From contig CALSFV010000209.1 of the NCBI GenBank assembly GCA_943737045.1, positions 558,001-622,000 of the forward strand: a stretch of DNA of 64,000 nucleotides. The letters are read 5' to 3'. The DNA comes from Parapristionchus giblindavisi (taxonomy: Eukaryota; Nematoda; Chromadorea; Rhabditida; Diplogasteridae). A program made the position numbers and the translations under genes. The notes under the pieces are model-generated. The model saw only the letters and a program-made list of their open reading frames with translations. It was not told the origin of the DNA and did not search any database. Positions 13,403 to 26,953 of the stretch are shown here, one piece after another; position 1 is the first letter of the stretch; every line of letters starts with the position of its first letter.

Positions 13403-14712
13403 CAGTGTAGCCAAAAAGTCATGGGACACTTTTTCAACTTTTTATAACTTTTGATCCAGGAAAGCAATCAAGCTGATCTTTTGAGTCAATGTAGAGAATT
13501 TATCAAGGTATACAACCATGATGTGTTGGTGTAATTAAATTAGTTCACTGTTGCATAGTAATGATTCTATCGAAATACACTTTTTTGAAAAATTACATTT
13601 CTTTGGTGAAAGGCGCTGTTCTTCTGAAACACTGGGAGAGTGTAGACAGATACTAGTGCTGCACAGTCAAACAATCCGGAATGGCTCTGACTCCGATTTC
13701 GAGCTGTAGCTTTGTTGCAAATTTGACCCCCAAAATTTATAACTCAGCTTCTAGATGTGCTAACGACCAGCTCTAAGTGCTGAAATGATGGGCAGGTCTT
13801 CTAAAATTATGGTTCCTGCGCAAGCAGCTTTGTAATGTATCATATATTTATTTCCCTTATTTTGGTTTAGTTCCGATTCCTTTTAGACCCGTAGCTAAAA
13901 TTATGCTGAGGTCTACTCGGTTTCAGCGATCAAAGATCAAAATACAAAGATCAAAGATCGAAGTTCAGCTATAGTATAAAAACTTTTGTGAACATCTCTA
14001 ACATGCATAGGTGCTTTGAAAATAAAAGATTTCATCAGACGTGGGAACGAGAGAAGTGAGAGAGAAAGCACAAGAGCGCGCATCGAGTAAACCTCAGCAT
14101 AACTTTAGCTACGGGTCTAAAAGGAATCAGAACTAAACCAAAATAAGGGAAATAAATATATGATACATTACAAAGCTGCTTGCACAAGAACCATATTTTT
14201 AGAAGACCTGCCCTATGAACGGTAGGGTCTCAAATTCAGTCCTCAAAATCGGCCATCCCAACAAAAAAAATTATTTTATGCGCTGAGGGCAAATGTCGAG
14301 CTTTGACTACCGTAATCTGGGGATAGACATTACTCGCCACTGGCATCATTTCAGCACTTAGAGCGGGTCGTTAGCACATCTAGAAGCTGAGTTGTAAATT
14401 TGGGGGTCAAATTTGCAACAAAGCTACTGCTCGAAATCGGAGTCAGAGCCATTTCGGATTGTTTGACTGTCCAGCCCTAGCATATGTCTACACTCTCACA
14501 GTGTTTCAAAAGAACAGGACCTTTCACCAAAGAAATGTAATTTTTCAAAAAAAGTGTATTTCGATAGAATCATTACTATACAACAGTGACACATCATAGT
14601 TGTATTCCTTAATAAATTCTGTACATTAACTGAAAAGATCAGCTTGATTGCTTTCCTGGATCAAAAGTTATAAAAAGTTGAAAAAGTGTCCCATGACTTT
14701 TTGGCTACACTG
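13403..14712. mobile_element. 1.3-kb palindromic element with Tc1-like ends and TA duplication
   Basis: Ends CAGTGTAGCCAAAAAGTCAT, close to the Tc1 terminal CAGTGCTGGCCAAAAAG. Long imperfect arms meet near 14050. TA flanks both ends (13401-13402 and 14713-14714). Copy B has the empty site with a single TA (ctacatagtttacg near 50900). No transposase ORF, so non-autonomous. A fragment of the interior recurs at about 34540-34745. Confidence 0.85.
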
Positions 14713-14903
14713 TAGTTTACGAATTCTTGTTCGATTGCAACTCGTATTGGACATTTTAACTTGCCCTCTTATTCTTTTATTTATAGAAGCTTTGACCTTG
14801 AATCTCTGCAGAAAATAATTTGCAAACGCGCTCAATATTTGCTAATTTTCTATGTTCTCATTACGGAAAAAAAGCTTTTATATCTTTGTTTTTGTTATTC
14901 TAA

Positions 14904-16063
14904 CAAGGGAACTATCTCATTGTCAGCTTGCTTATTTCAAACTGGATGAAATTTTGCATAGGCATAGCTGAATGTATTGTAAGATCAAACGTAAAGTCTA
15001 AAAATTCTGGCATGCAATAGCCGAGCCAGAAAATTGGTCCAAAGTTTTGGCCCATGTTCAGTTAAGTTTCACACGCTCTGTGTCAAAACGATTTTCCGAT
15101 TCATGGTCTGTCCCTTGAAAGGAAAATACAAGTGGAGCGGTGGTGTAGTGGCGAACTCTCTTTGTTACCTTGGCAACAGTAATGGGTTCGATGCCGCTAT
15201 GCTGCAGAATCTTTTTGCGATTTTGTAAAGTAATCGATAGAAACCTCTCTCTCTTCCTCTATCTGACCTGCTGTGACAAACCTCACTCAAACCCAAGCGC
15301 CATCTTTATCTCATTCTTATTCCTTTCATTCTTTCATTGCATCTAATTCTACGGTTGTGTTCTTGCCCTCTCTAGTCCACTTGTCGGCTTTCATATTATT
15401 CATATTTTTCATTGTAGGTAGTTGATGATGGATGATGGATGATGATGGAGAAATAGTCCCTTAAACGTCTGAATAAAACTACGTTTTAAAAAAATATCTG
15501 GTCTTGCACAGTTGACAAGATCAATACAGTGAATAGTTTAATATTTAAATTGTATTTGAATTCGTACCTGATAATGAAACCCTTAACATGAAAACTGCCA
15601 CCGTGCCAAAACAGAAATCGCCTTATGCGACGGAAATCCATCTATCCCTCTTCTGTCCTTATACATATCACCCCTACTCATTATATATGATGGAATAAAT
15701 AAATAAATAAATAAATAAATAATGTTGAAAAATGAACATTTACCTATTTCTTTACAAAATCGCAAAAAGATAGCGGCATCGAACCCATTACTGTTGTCAA
15801 GGTAACAAAGACACTTCGCCACTACTCCACCTCTCCACTAGTACATTCCTTTCAAGGAAGAGACCATGAATCGGAAAATCGTTTTGACACAGAGCGTGTG
15901 AAACTTAACTGAACAAGGGTCAAAACTTTGGACCAATTTTCTGGCTCAGCTATTGCATGCCAGAAGTTTTAGACTTTACGTTTGTTCTTACAATACATTC
16001 AGCTATGCCTATGCAAAATTTCATCCAGTTTGAAATAAGCAAGCTGAGATTGAATGGCCCTTG
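14904..16063. mobile_element. CAAGGG palindrome with tRNA-like sequence in both arms
   Basis: Ends CAAGGGAACTATCTCATTGT and, inverted, CAAGGGCCATTCAATCTCAG. Arms of about 340 bp each carry a GGTGTAGTGG...GGGTTCGATGCC tRNA-like segment (15133-15196 plus; 15779-15845 minus). The flanks are taa and tta. Absent from the same position in copy B (near 51095). Confidence 0.7.
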
Positions 16064-16267
16064 TTAGAATTTTATAGACACAGTATCATACAAATTCTCT
16101 ATTTTCGATCAACAAGGTAGTGAGTATCAAAATATCAAAAAAAAATCATCTTTGATTACATACTTCGTTAGTATTCGTTCTCATTGTCAGATGGACAACA
16201 AAATTATCTTCGACTCTCCATTTTCTATGCACTGTTGGGAAATGGAGAGTCGAAGATATTTTTTTAC

Positions 16268-16505
16268 GATAATTCATTCGATAGCTATTGGGTTACGGTA
16301 ATTCATTCGATAGCTGTTGGGTTACCGTAATTCATTCGATAGCTGTTGGGTTACGATAATTCATTCGATATCTGTTGGGTTACGGTAATTCATTCGATAG
16401 CTGTTGGGTTGCGGTAATTCATTCGATAGTTGTTGGGTTACGGTAATTCATTCGATAGCTGTTGGGTTATGGTAATTCATTCGATAGCTGTTGGGTTATG
16501 GTAAT
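16268..16505. repeat. 29-bp minisatellite, copy A
   Basis: About eight units of ggtaattcattcgatagctgt with gttgggtta, 29 bp each. The unit equals the 5' part of the adjacent receptor exon. Confidence 0.9.
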
Positions 16506-16620
16506 TTAGTGCTAAATATCATCCTGCTTCTTACGATTCACAAAAGGCAGTCCGATAAAGTTACCCCGTTTTCTTGACGTCTTTGGTGGTATCAGATGAC
16601 TTATCGAATCATAGTAAGGA
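16500..16620 (+). pseudogene. Chemoreceptor first exon, copy A (TM1 partly deleted)
   Basis: After the 29-bp array the sequence jumps from ggtaattt to agtgctaaatatcatcc, so part of the TM1 coding region present in copies B and C is deleted. The remainder (KRQSDKV-like) follows, with a TGA in the equivalent of PFSSRLW. Clearly decayed. Confidence 0.5.
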
Positions 16621-16875
16621 GATCCAAGGCAATATAAGAAATGATGTAATGATTGCTATGGAAATACTCCTCAAGTTTGGACCCTTTGTTACCGATAAAC
16701 TCCGATACCCGATAAGATCATTATTCAATAATCGTTATCTTATCGTCATATAAGATAATCTAATCGTTGCTTTTACTCTCCTTATTCTTTTTTTTAAACT
16801 GATGGATAAAATAAATAATAAATAATAATAATAAATAATGAGATGAAGAGAGGCGTAAGTGGAGAGGACGCTTTA

Positions 16876-16987
16876 TGCATCGTTACATTTGCCTTGCATG
16901 CCTACACGGTGACCTCCGCCGTGACGACGGAGACGCGGCGGAGGGGGTTACGGCGTAGGCACGTAAGGTAAATGTAACGATGCATTA
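16876..16987. mobile_element. GC-rich palindromic MITE
   Basis: tgcatcgttacatttgcctt...aaggtaaatgtaacgatgca around a cggcggaggg core. Copies: 51937-52050 (nearly identical), 2575-2694, 3880-4185 (with a longer middle) and 21803-21895 (partial). Its GC content stands out from the AT-rich flanks. Confidence 0.7.
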
Positions 16988-17000
16988 GAGTGATAGCTGA

Positions 17001-18347
17001 CAAGGGAATGGTCTCAATTCGGCCTGACCATATGAAATGTCAATAGTGTGACTAAAATTAGTTATATATGCCGATCGCTAATCCGTTTTTAGGCAGTGCC
17101 TAATCGAGCTGAGCTTCGAGAAAATCGATCTTGAAATTTGCCTTTCTTGGCTGGCTGGTCGATTCGAAAGTTCGCATGGTCTCCTACACTAAACTACCCC
17201 GATGGGTTCATTAGCTCATCTATCAGCCATCAAGACATTGACTTCCGTAGTGTAGTGTATAAGGTGTCCACGTTCACTTTTGATTGCCACGGGTTCGATC
17301 CCCTTTGAAGCAATTTTCTTTTGCTGATTTTTTTCTTGTCGAAAGATTGAAATATTTTGCTGTTATTATGAAAACCAGAAAAGAAAATAGGAAAACAGGT
17401 CGATGTCTCGATAGATGATAGATGAGATAACGCCAGGGCTGGGAATTTCTGTTTCTGATTTTTCTGTTTTTTCTGTTTTCTGGTCATTTTGGAGGGCAGA
17501 AAAATTTCTGACCAGAAACAGAAAATATATTTCTAAAACAGAAAATTTTCAGAAAATATTATTTGTTGAAATAGTTTCAAAGAAAAAGAAACAAACTCAT
17601 TTAGTGTTGCATTTATGAAGTGTTTTTTCGAATACCGAACACAGAGATAGTAAATTGGCCCAATTATTGAATCAGATTTCCTATCTTTCATTACTTGTGC
17701 GCACGATTTGCCCACATTCTGGCAAATTGTGGTCGAAAAACCAGCTATTTGTCACATACAGGCAAGCATTTGTCAGAATAATGGAAAATCGTTGTCAAAC
17801 TATCCCTACTTGGTCAAATTTAATCTTACAATTAATCTGTTAGTGTATATACGACCGAAAATTTCAAGATAGTTTCTCGATGTTGGATTTAGTCAAATGA
17901 AATCGGTATCGTTTCGATTCTATAGTGTTACAATTTGGTATTTTTCGCTGGCGCCTAAATAAAAATGCATGCGAAATTGGTTTTACAAACAAAACTAATA
18001 AAAACATTAAGAAAATAAGGTAATTCAATGATTTTACGACATTTTCTGTTTTTTTTCTGAATTTTCTGTTTTTTCTGCTTTTTGAAAACAGAAATTTCTC
18101 TTTTCTGATTTCAGAAAAAAATAATTTTCTGTCCCAGCCCTGGTTAACGCACCCATCGGTATTTTAGTGTAGGAGACCGCATAAACTTTCGAATCAGCCC
18201 AGAAAGCCAAATTTCAATATCGATTTTCTCGAAGCTCATGTCGATTAGGCACTGTCTAAAAACGGTTTTGCGATCAGCATATATAACTAATTTTAGTCAC
18301 ACTACTGACATCTCATAAGGACAGGCCGAATTGAGACCATTCCCTTG
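17001..18347. mobile_element. CAAGGGAATGG element, TGA duplication, with SINE-like core and nested hAT MITE
   Basis: TIRs of about 230 bp. tga flanks both ends (16998-17000, 18348-18350). A tRNA-like block at 17247-17312 (tgtagtgtataagg...gggttcgatcccc) is followed by ttcttttgctgattt. hAT MITE at 17434-18142. Confidence 0.75.
17434..18142. mobile_element. hAT-like MITE (CAGGGCTGGG ends)
   Basis: Starts cagggctggg, ends cccagccctg. Flanks gataacgc and gttaacgc (17426-17433 and 18143-18150) match at 7 of 8 bases. The interior is tttctgttttctg low-complexity on both sides. Nested in a CAAGGG element. Confidence 0.75.
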
Positions 18348-19058
18348 TGAATAATTTGGTAGGTTAGGTTGAAGAATAACTTAACCAGCTTAGTAATAAC
18401 TCAGTTACATTAATCAATAATCATTATAGTTCATACGGTAGATAGGTGCAATACATAAATTGTGCAACGGGAAATCTTCAAAGAATTCAATATAAAAATC
18501 TTATTTTTCTGAGAGAGACATGGCAGAAACAAACATTTTCTTCGCGTTCGCTTCACTGTTTGTATGAGATCAATTTGCATATTTTTGCCAACTCTTGGTT
18601 CTTCTTCAACCTAACGTTTTTTTGCTATTACGGAAGCTTTAGAGTGATAACTGAATAATTTAGTAGGTTAGTTTGAAGAATAACTTAACCAGATTAGTAA
18701 TAAAAAAATAAAAGGGGGGGGGTAGGTCTTTACGTTCTGGCGATTTGTCAATTGCGTTGCGTACGCGTCACGCTCGTGACTATTTTTTAGCTATATACCA
18801 ACTACTATAGTGTCGTTAATCTGGCACACTTAAGATTAATAGAATAGTTTGTATTGTGTCTTTCGGTCCTTTATTCCTCACTGTTTCAACCATTACTTAG
18901 TAACTTAGTAACTTAGTCGACTAAATAACCCTAGTTTTATTATCACTTTTTTAATGTGTATTCAAATTAGCTTTGTGCCCTTATTGTCGTTGTATCAAAA
19001 TATTTATATCAATGTTTTCGAAGATGAATCCCTCACAAAGCTGAACCCACGAAAATTA

Positions 19059-20385
<1,327 letters not shown>

Positions 20386-20389
20386 TAAA

Positions 20390-20690
20390 AAAAATAAAAA
20401 AAATTGTTCTAAAGTTGTCAAATCGATTGAGCATTGATAAATAATACCGATAATACCAGAACAATTTTTTTTATTTGGGCGCGGGCGCCGGCGTCCTGGC
20501 GCCTGGGTGATCATTTGGTACTTGTTCTATCAAAGCTCAATCGATTTGACAACTTTAGAACAGTTTTTCATTTGGGCGCCGGCTCCGGCGTCCTGGCGCC
20601 TGGGTGATGATTGGGTACTTGTTTCATCAATGGTCGATCGATTTGACATCTTTCGAACATTTTTTTTCATAAAATGACCGCTGAGTTCTC
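20390..20690. repeat. Direct and inverted repeat with ggcgccggcgtcctggcgcc core
   Basis: ttgtcaaatcgattgagc occurs inverted at about 20540-20575. The GC-rich gcgccggcgtcctggcgcct word occurs twice (20482-20506, 20575-20602). No coding content. Confidence 0.6.
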
Positions 20691-20779
20691 ATCCGACACA
20701 TTTTGAAATGTCAGACTGATCTACCCGTGATCAGCCCAAAATTTGGCATAAAATGGCCGCAGAGTTCTCATCCGACACG

Positions 20780-21000
20780 TTCTCACTCAGTGGGTTCTTA
20801 TCCGGTCGGTTCTCATTCAGTGTGTTCTCATTCAGTGGGTTCTCATTCAGTGTGTTCCCATCCGGTGGGTTCTCATTCAGACGGTTATCATCTAGTGTGT
20901 TCTCATACGCTCAGTACTCATCCGGTGGGTTCTAATCCTGTAGGTTCTCATTGAGTGGGTTCTCATACGCTCAGTTCTCGTTCGGTAGCTTCCGGTTATC
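20780..21000. repeat. 15-bp minisatellite (ttctcattcagtg)
   Basis: About fourteen degenerate units of gtgggttctcattca-type sequence. It lies where the last exon of gene B would be expected. Confidence 0.8.
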
Positions 21001-21187
21001 ATCCAGTCGGTTCTCATTCGACGGTTATTATTCGACCTAGTGCCGGAATGCCCCCTGTACGAAAAGACGTTTAGGTGAAATGTTTACAAAAAAAATTAAT
21101 CACCGTTGTAAAATTAACCTTTTTTACAATTTTTCGTTCGGATAACACCTGTAGGATCGTGCACCCCAATGTATGATTGTAAACTAC

Positions 21188-24100
21188 CTGGATCACTGTC
21201 ATATTGCGATATTCCGAAGTAGCAATATATTAGAATAGGAACAACAACACACAGCGTTGGTATAGATACCTAAAGATCTGTTTCTGGTAAGGAAAGCTCC
21301 GGCCTTACCTGTAATGTCAATATGATGGTCAGATTGCGATGAAGTGCTTTTACTTTATTGCTGAGATTTGTTTGTACTTGTATCTCATGGAAAATATGAA
21401 TGCATACCTGAACAGTCAATATGATAACTGAAACAAACCAGGAAATCGGCAACAATCAAGTTGACATAAAAATAAATAAAAAATTATTTTTTGCACATTT
21501 TACAAAATAAATCATGTGCAACTTTTGTTGTTCCGCGTACTCATTATGATCAATATCATAATGAGTGCAAAGTTATAGTTATTTATAAAGGAATGTTTTC
21601 ATACACATTTAAAATTACTGTTACAACAACTTAACCATTGTTTTTACTTGCTTTGGTCTTAAAGATCCTTACCAACGGAATGAGCAATGCCCATGCTACC
21701 AACGCAAATATTATACAGATAACAATATAGTAGAATCTATCAGATATGCACGCGAGATGATTGAGTACGAATGGCGGTTGCTTTGCAAATGCCTACAATC
21801 AGTTATGCATCGTTACGTTTGCCTTACAAGCCTATGCCGTAAAGGCGTGACGGTGCTGCATTTCGCTACGCATGCGTCGTAGGTCGAAAAATATGTTACA
21901 AAGTACCAATCCTGACCGCATTTTGCGACAAAATTTCCCAAAAATCGAAAACCCTGACCCCCATTTTGAAAACCGATAACCTATCTGAATAGCTGAATAG
22001 ACCTATGGTATGGGTCAGCATAAATTTTGGAGTGTGCTGGGCATCGAGTGGAGAGTACTGTAGACCAATTGGAATACGGTATGAATTTACCGTAACCATC
22101 AAATCGAAGGCATCGATAAATAATGGTTGACCACCGTAACATTTTACGGTACTTTTATTGCTTTTCCACTCGAGACCGAGCGCAATCCAAAATTTTTTTT
22201 TGCGAAATCAAGGCATACCTTCCTTATGACTGTTATATTTCTGGACAGATCGTATTTGCTGAACTGAAAATGGTTAATTTTCACATTTAAAAAAATGAAG
22301 TGAACAAACATGCATTGCTATGGCAATTAACCCGTAGACAATCACAATTGCAGTTAGAATCATGTAAGAAGTCATTGATGAAAGATCGAATCGAGATCCC
22401 CGCCTGACTACTGCCTGAGATGTTTTTATAAAAGGTAAAGGTAAAGTAAAGGCTTTTCTTTTTAAATTTGATTTAAAACCCATTTATCAAGAGTAGGACC
22501 ATGATGTGCATGGGGAAAATCTCATCTTACTTCCGATAGTCCCAGAAGACTGAAGTTGATCTTCATATGCGCGTCTTCCGATTTCACAGATCCGAGAAGA
22601 TCATCAGGCAGTTTGGAGTTGACCGAAGAAGTTGGGTTCCCATGATTGGGTCTTACTGCCACGGTGACCCAATAAGGCTTGGCAGGGACTCTTGATGCTC
22701 AGAGCAAAATGAACGGGCTTCCGCTAAAGATGACTGACACAAGTAAGGTAAAGGTACAACGGTAAAAGCACAAGTCCTGCGGGTGATCACTGCTACAGTG
22801 ATACAGTGATGATTCAAGGCCAATACAGTACAGAGGGCCTAATCTCTTCTTTGGGCATACTTTACCGCGTAATCAAGTCACTACGAATTCCCCTTTCGGG
22901 CGCCTTGGTGGGGCGGAGGCGATGTCACGACCGGGAATCGAACCCAGGAGAGATCGAATGGCGGGGCGGCCGTAGACCGCTACGCCACTTCTTAGGAGGC
23001 GAAGTGATGTTTTGCGACGTACAATTAAACCCTCCAGTTGCTATTATATACTGTACCTTCTGACGTTTTCAAAACTAAATGCGAAAATGCTGTCTGAAAA
23101 TTCTGCTGTAAAATGACGGTAAATGCACAATTTTGCTACGAAAAAGATAACCGCAGCACTGTTTTTGATCCATAAAAATTGAAATTATATTTAAAAACCC
23201 CTAAAATTTGATAATGAGCTTATTCTGACCAATTTTGAACGGCATTTAACATTTTCGGGCATTTTCCAAATTGTCAACACTAGATAAGTAGATTCGCCTT
23301 AGAGGCACACGTCGCGATAATTTTCTTTTCCCTCTCGCATTATTATTATTTAAACACGTTTTATCAAGAGGTCAATAGGGAATCTCCTCCCGAAGGGGTT
23401 CGGGGTTATGGAGAAGAATTGAGGGCTCTGACGTGAATGGCATCCCGGAAACTTGACGGGGAAGAGAAGGGAGGAAGGAGAGAATAGACGACCTATCACT
23501 AACTTCAACACGGTCGCATAGACAAGGAAAACTGGAGATCATTGCCAGAGCGGAGAGTCTCTAAGTAGCTGGTTATGTGTCCACTAGAATATTCCCCTCC
23601 ACTAGGTATAGTCGGAAGGTATTATACAAGGTGCAACCTTTCATAGGGAATATTGGAAATGGGATATATTTGGTGTGGTTAGAAGTTTTGAAAACGACCT
23701 GATGGCGATATATGAAACATACAGCAGAGCAAGGCACGTGCAGCAGAAGGATTATCAGCATTATATCCTAAAATAATTGAATATTAAGTTTCAAAAATCA
23801 CTCTATGCATTTAATTTTATACCCTATCTAATTTGAAACTCGGATCTCATGGCTCGTTAAAAAATAGTGGAAAACCGAAATCGGCGACTTTCCGACTTTC
23901 CGAGTTGAACTTCCATTTCAACTGCTAAAAATTGATTACGGTAACTCTTAATTTGAATTCCCACACCTCTTTACGTGCGCGCGAATTCAAATTTCGTGTT
24001 TCCATTTTCGACTTTCCGGTTACTTTTTTTAACGGTTGGAAAGTCGCCGATTTCGGTTTTCCACTATTTTTAACGAGTCATTACCCTCCCACACTTTATT

Positions 24101-24896
24101 TGTCTGCGAATTTTGTATTTCCTGAGAGGAAGGTAAAATTAAAAGAGAAATCCCTCGATTTTTGTGAACACACTGAATATGAATCATCAGGTCCGTGCAT
24201 GGAAAGTCGTAATTTTTTAACTGAGAAAATTCGGCAATAGGTTTCGAACTTGCGACTGATAGGTAACGAGTCTGTACGTGTACCCCTGCGATATGGGACG
24301 TTAACGTTCAGACAAACCAATTTGATATATCACAACCAAATATTCCGATAAAGTTAGGCATTGGCATTCGCGGGAGGCAGTCATGCAAAATCAAGGGTCT
24401 CCTTCTGTAACATGGAGTATACTTTTCTGAGGGCTCTAAACACGTTGAATGGAATACACAGTGATTCTAAATAACCAGGCACTATTGAGCAAATAACGTT
24501 ATCTAAAAATTATCCTTACAACTTGTGGCATTCCGCCAACATCGAACGTTTTCGATAGTATTCCGTTACCGTACACACAAGGGTACGGTAAAAGCGTTAT
24601 TCCGTGGAAGAAAAATGTATGGTATACGTCACCAATTACGTTGATTAACTTAAATTTTTTTCTTGCTAGAAACTCAAGCAAAAAGTAACAGTGAAAAATT
24701 AAGCTTTTCAAATAACAAAAAAATTCCATGACTTAGAACAAACCAAGTGCAAAGTAATTCTTCGAGTGTATGCTGGAGTTATGGGTGCTTTTACAGTTTT
24801 CATGAGAATAAAAGCCACAGAAGACATTGTCACCGAGAATACGCCAATTATGCATCCGCTGAACTGTGATTTTGTCATGAAAAGTAGAAACACCAT
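21188..24896 (-). CDS. Seven-transmembrane chemoreceptor, Srh/Sri-like (gene B), lacking a visible last exon
   Basis: Seven exons read in frame: 24744-24896 (TM1), 24520-24648, 23699-23767 (69 nt, ends in YRHQ), 22310-22414, 21673-21792, 21309-21407 and 21188-21269, giving 252 residues. Most junctions match gene D in phase, and the exon 7 end leaves the same one-base phase. Motifs: GDVYHTFFFHGITLLPYPC in exon 2, SAVCFIYRHQ in exon 3, KALHRNLTIILTLQ before TM6, and VPILIYCYFGISQYD in TM6. I found no TM7/P-x-YR exon downstream. The sequence there becomes a 15-bp minisatellite and then the duplicated block ending at 20385. The gene is probably truncated, or its last exon was displaced. A (TA)n tract lies about 13 bp upstream of the proposed ATG. 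Introns hold several repeats. Confidence 0.7.
22440..22995. repeat. Repeat patch in gene B intron with tRNA-like block
   Basis: Holds a piece related to 54690-54800 (the receptor duplication family), a taaaggtaaagg simple tract, and a minus-strand tRNA-like block at about 22928-22990 (TGGCGTAGCGG A-box, GGGTTCGATTCCC B-box). Confidence 0.5.
23855..24084. mobile_element. GTGGAAAAC fold-back (copy 2, in an intron of gene B)
   Basis: ggctcgttaaaaaatagtgg...ccactatttttaacgagtca, with cggcgactttcc in both arms. Confidence 0.65.
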
Positions 24897-24904
24897 AAAG
24901 CACC

Positions 24905-24908
<4 letters not shown>

Positions 24909-24988
<80 letters not shown>
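24909..24988. repeat. (TA)n microsatellite upstream of gene B
   Basis: About 39 TA units immediately before the proposed start of gene B. Creates Tyr-Ile ORFs. Confidence 0.95.
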
Positions 24989-24990
<2 letters not shown>

Positions 24991-25019
24991 AACATGTTTA
25001 TTAATGTGCATTTTAATAA

Positions 25020-26180
25020 ATAATGAAATTGTTTTAATGTGGTTAGCGAAAATCATGAGTTTTGAGCATTATTTACAGTACAACAATATTAAGCATTATG
25101 TACAATTTACATTTACATGTTTTTTTTTTAATATGAAAAGTGTTACCATGTTGAATACATTTGATTGAGATAATCAGATAAAGGTTCAACAACTATCATG
25201 ACGAGTGAAAATTTCCGGTATGAATATATGCAAAGCGGCTCTTTATCGTCACTACAGTGGAATGAAATGAGAAGCTTTGATGTAAGCTGTAATTTCTAGA
25301 TCTCAATAATTAATAGAATGTGGTTGTTTAGCCTCATGGCGTTGATGACGATCAAGGATTGAGAATAATTGTGTCCATAAAAAATGTACTTAATAAGAAA
25401 ATGTCAAATCTGTTGTAAATAACAAGAGGGTGTAAAAAAAATTAACACTCGGAAACAAACATTTCGCCTGCACTCTCTCGCCTTGGTCTCGATTATCACT
25501 CCACAAATCACACAACACACATTTAATTATGAATCTTACAATATTCTCCAAGGTCAGTTAAATTTTGTATTATTAATATTATTATAAACTCACACATAAC
25601 TCGTCTGACCTTCGCCACATTGATTTGATATTTATATGAAACAAAGTTCATGTTTCTGAACAATGTGAACACAAAGAAATGTAATTGTTTAACAAAACAA
25701 ACAACAAAGAAAGCAAGAGATTTTTATATGCTCAATACATATATTTTATCATTCTATTTCTGGCAGTTGTTATGTTATCCATAACAATTGATTTATGCAT
25801 CTGCTGGTTGCGATCTCAATAACGAAACATCTGCCTAAAAACATTTCTACACGTCTTCTAAAGATACTGTGATAGCAAAGTTACCAGGGAAATCGTTACT
25901 CAACAACATTACCCTTGCTAAACGATTACCCCAAATTTTGAATGTTGCCTTACGCAGTCTTTGGGGACAAATTAGATGAAAATAATGGGGAAAGCCTAGA
26001 TCGAATCAAGCGTGAAAGGATGTTCTCATATAACTAGCATTCCGCTATAATGTATTTGTCGATTTAAAAAAAAAGTGGTAATATTTATTGACCACCATTG
26101 TGCATTAATACTCTTGAACTCATCTCGCCACCGAACATGCGATTGACCAGGAGATTTACATTACGTTTTACATAGGAATA
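25020..26180. other. Unique-looking AT-rich sequence with a distant duplicate
   Basis: 25380-25680 shares aacaaacatttcgcctgcac / tctcgattatcactccaca / catgtttctgaacaatg words with 40190-40410. This suggests an old duplication, perhaps of receptor flanks. No gene assigned. Confidence 0.35.
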
Positions 26181-26189
26181 TGGTATCCA

Positions 26190-26450
26190 ATACGTGCAGC
26201 GTCGTGGCCATCTATCATCTTCCATCTCTCGTATCCTGATCGACCATCTTCACTTTCTTTTCGTTGCCTCATCAATCCAATCACGTAAACAAGTCATCCT
26301 TCTTATTCGCTCATTGCTCCATCGGTCTAGTCGGGTTACTCCTCTCATTCTTCTTTGCATTTTACGCTTGTACAACATCCAATCTTTCCTTATCACAATC
26401 TCCTAACGACCATGATTCGCATCCGTATAGCACCGTAGATCTACTAGAAC
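26190..26450 (-). pseudogene. LINE reverse-transcriptase C-terminal fragment
   Basis: Minus-strand frames give [41 protein letters not shown] and IREMEDDRWPRR, the order seen at the end of RTE-type LINE reverse transcriptases. Stops and shifts are present. A separate insertion from the 36.6-kb LINE fragment, with different sequence. Confidence 0.65.
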
Positions 26451-26498
26451 CTTCGAATATTCTCCTTTTTTTTATTTCATTGATAGTAGGCTAGCAAG

Positions 26499-26602
<104 letters not shown>

Positions 26603-26627
26603 AATATGCTAATATACAAATTACATA

Positions 26628-26953
26628 CAGTAGCGCCGCAAAGTCTTAATACACTTTTTAGTTCTGCTGCCATTTTGGCGTCAGATGAGATATCAAGCTG
26701 AAACTTGTACATGATGTACCCACAGTATGTACGTATTCGATCCTCTTATAAGGTCTCACGGGCCTTTCTGGTTATTGCATAGTGATGGCGCTACCGAACA
26801 ACACTTTTTCGAAAATTCATTATTCTTTCAGTGAATTTTTCGTACTCATCAAACTTCGTGAGTACATCATGTACAAGTTTCAGCTTGATATCTCATCTGA
26901 CGCCAAAGTGGCAGTAGAACTAAAAAGTGTATTAAGACTTTACGGCGCTACTG
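26628..26953. mobile_element. 326-bp TA-flanked MITE
   Basis: Inverted ends CAGTAGCGCCGCAAAGTCTT with TA on each side (26626-26627 and 26954-26955). Arms of about 85 bp are near-identical. Non-autonomous Tc1/mariner-type by ends and target. Confidence 0.8.

Larger units (their letters stand above)
11440..16990 (+). repeat. Segmental duplication copy A
   Basis: Collinear with 48785-52050 apart from two insertions (13403-14712 and 14904-16063) and small indels. Contains the receptor C-terminal and first exons, the 12.8-kb hairpin, the 29-bp array and the GC-rich MITE. Confidence 0.85.

Noticed and set aside
15133..15196. Functional tRNA
   Set aside because: A- and B-box-like words are present but no cloverleaf forms; it lies in both arms of a fold-back element.
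16268..16505. Regular repeats resembling a CRISPR array
   Set aside because: The 29-bp units are head-to-tail without unique spacers and derive from the neighbouring exon; the genome is eukaryotic.
20703..20954. SHSVGSHSV repeat protein
   Set aside because: Translation of a 15-bp minisatellite; both other frames are open as well.
24733..25056. Tyr-Ile repeat ORFs
   Set aside because: Translations of the (TA)n array; only the 3' part in one frame is real (gene B exon 1).
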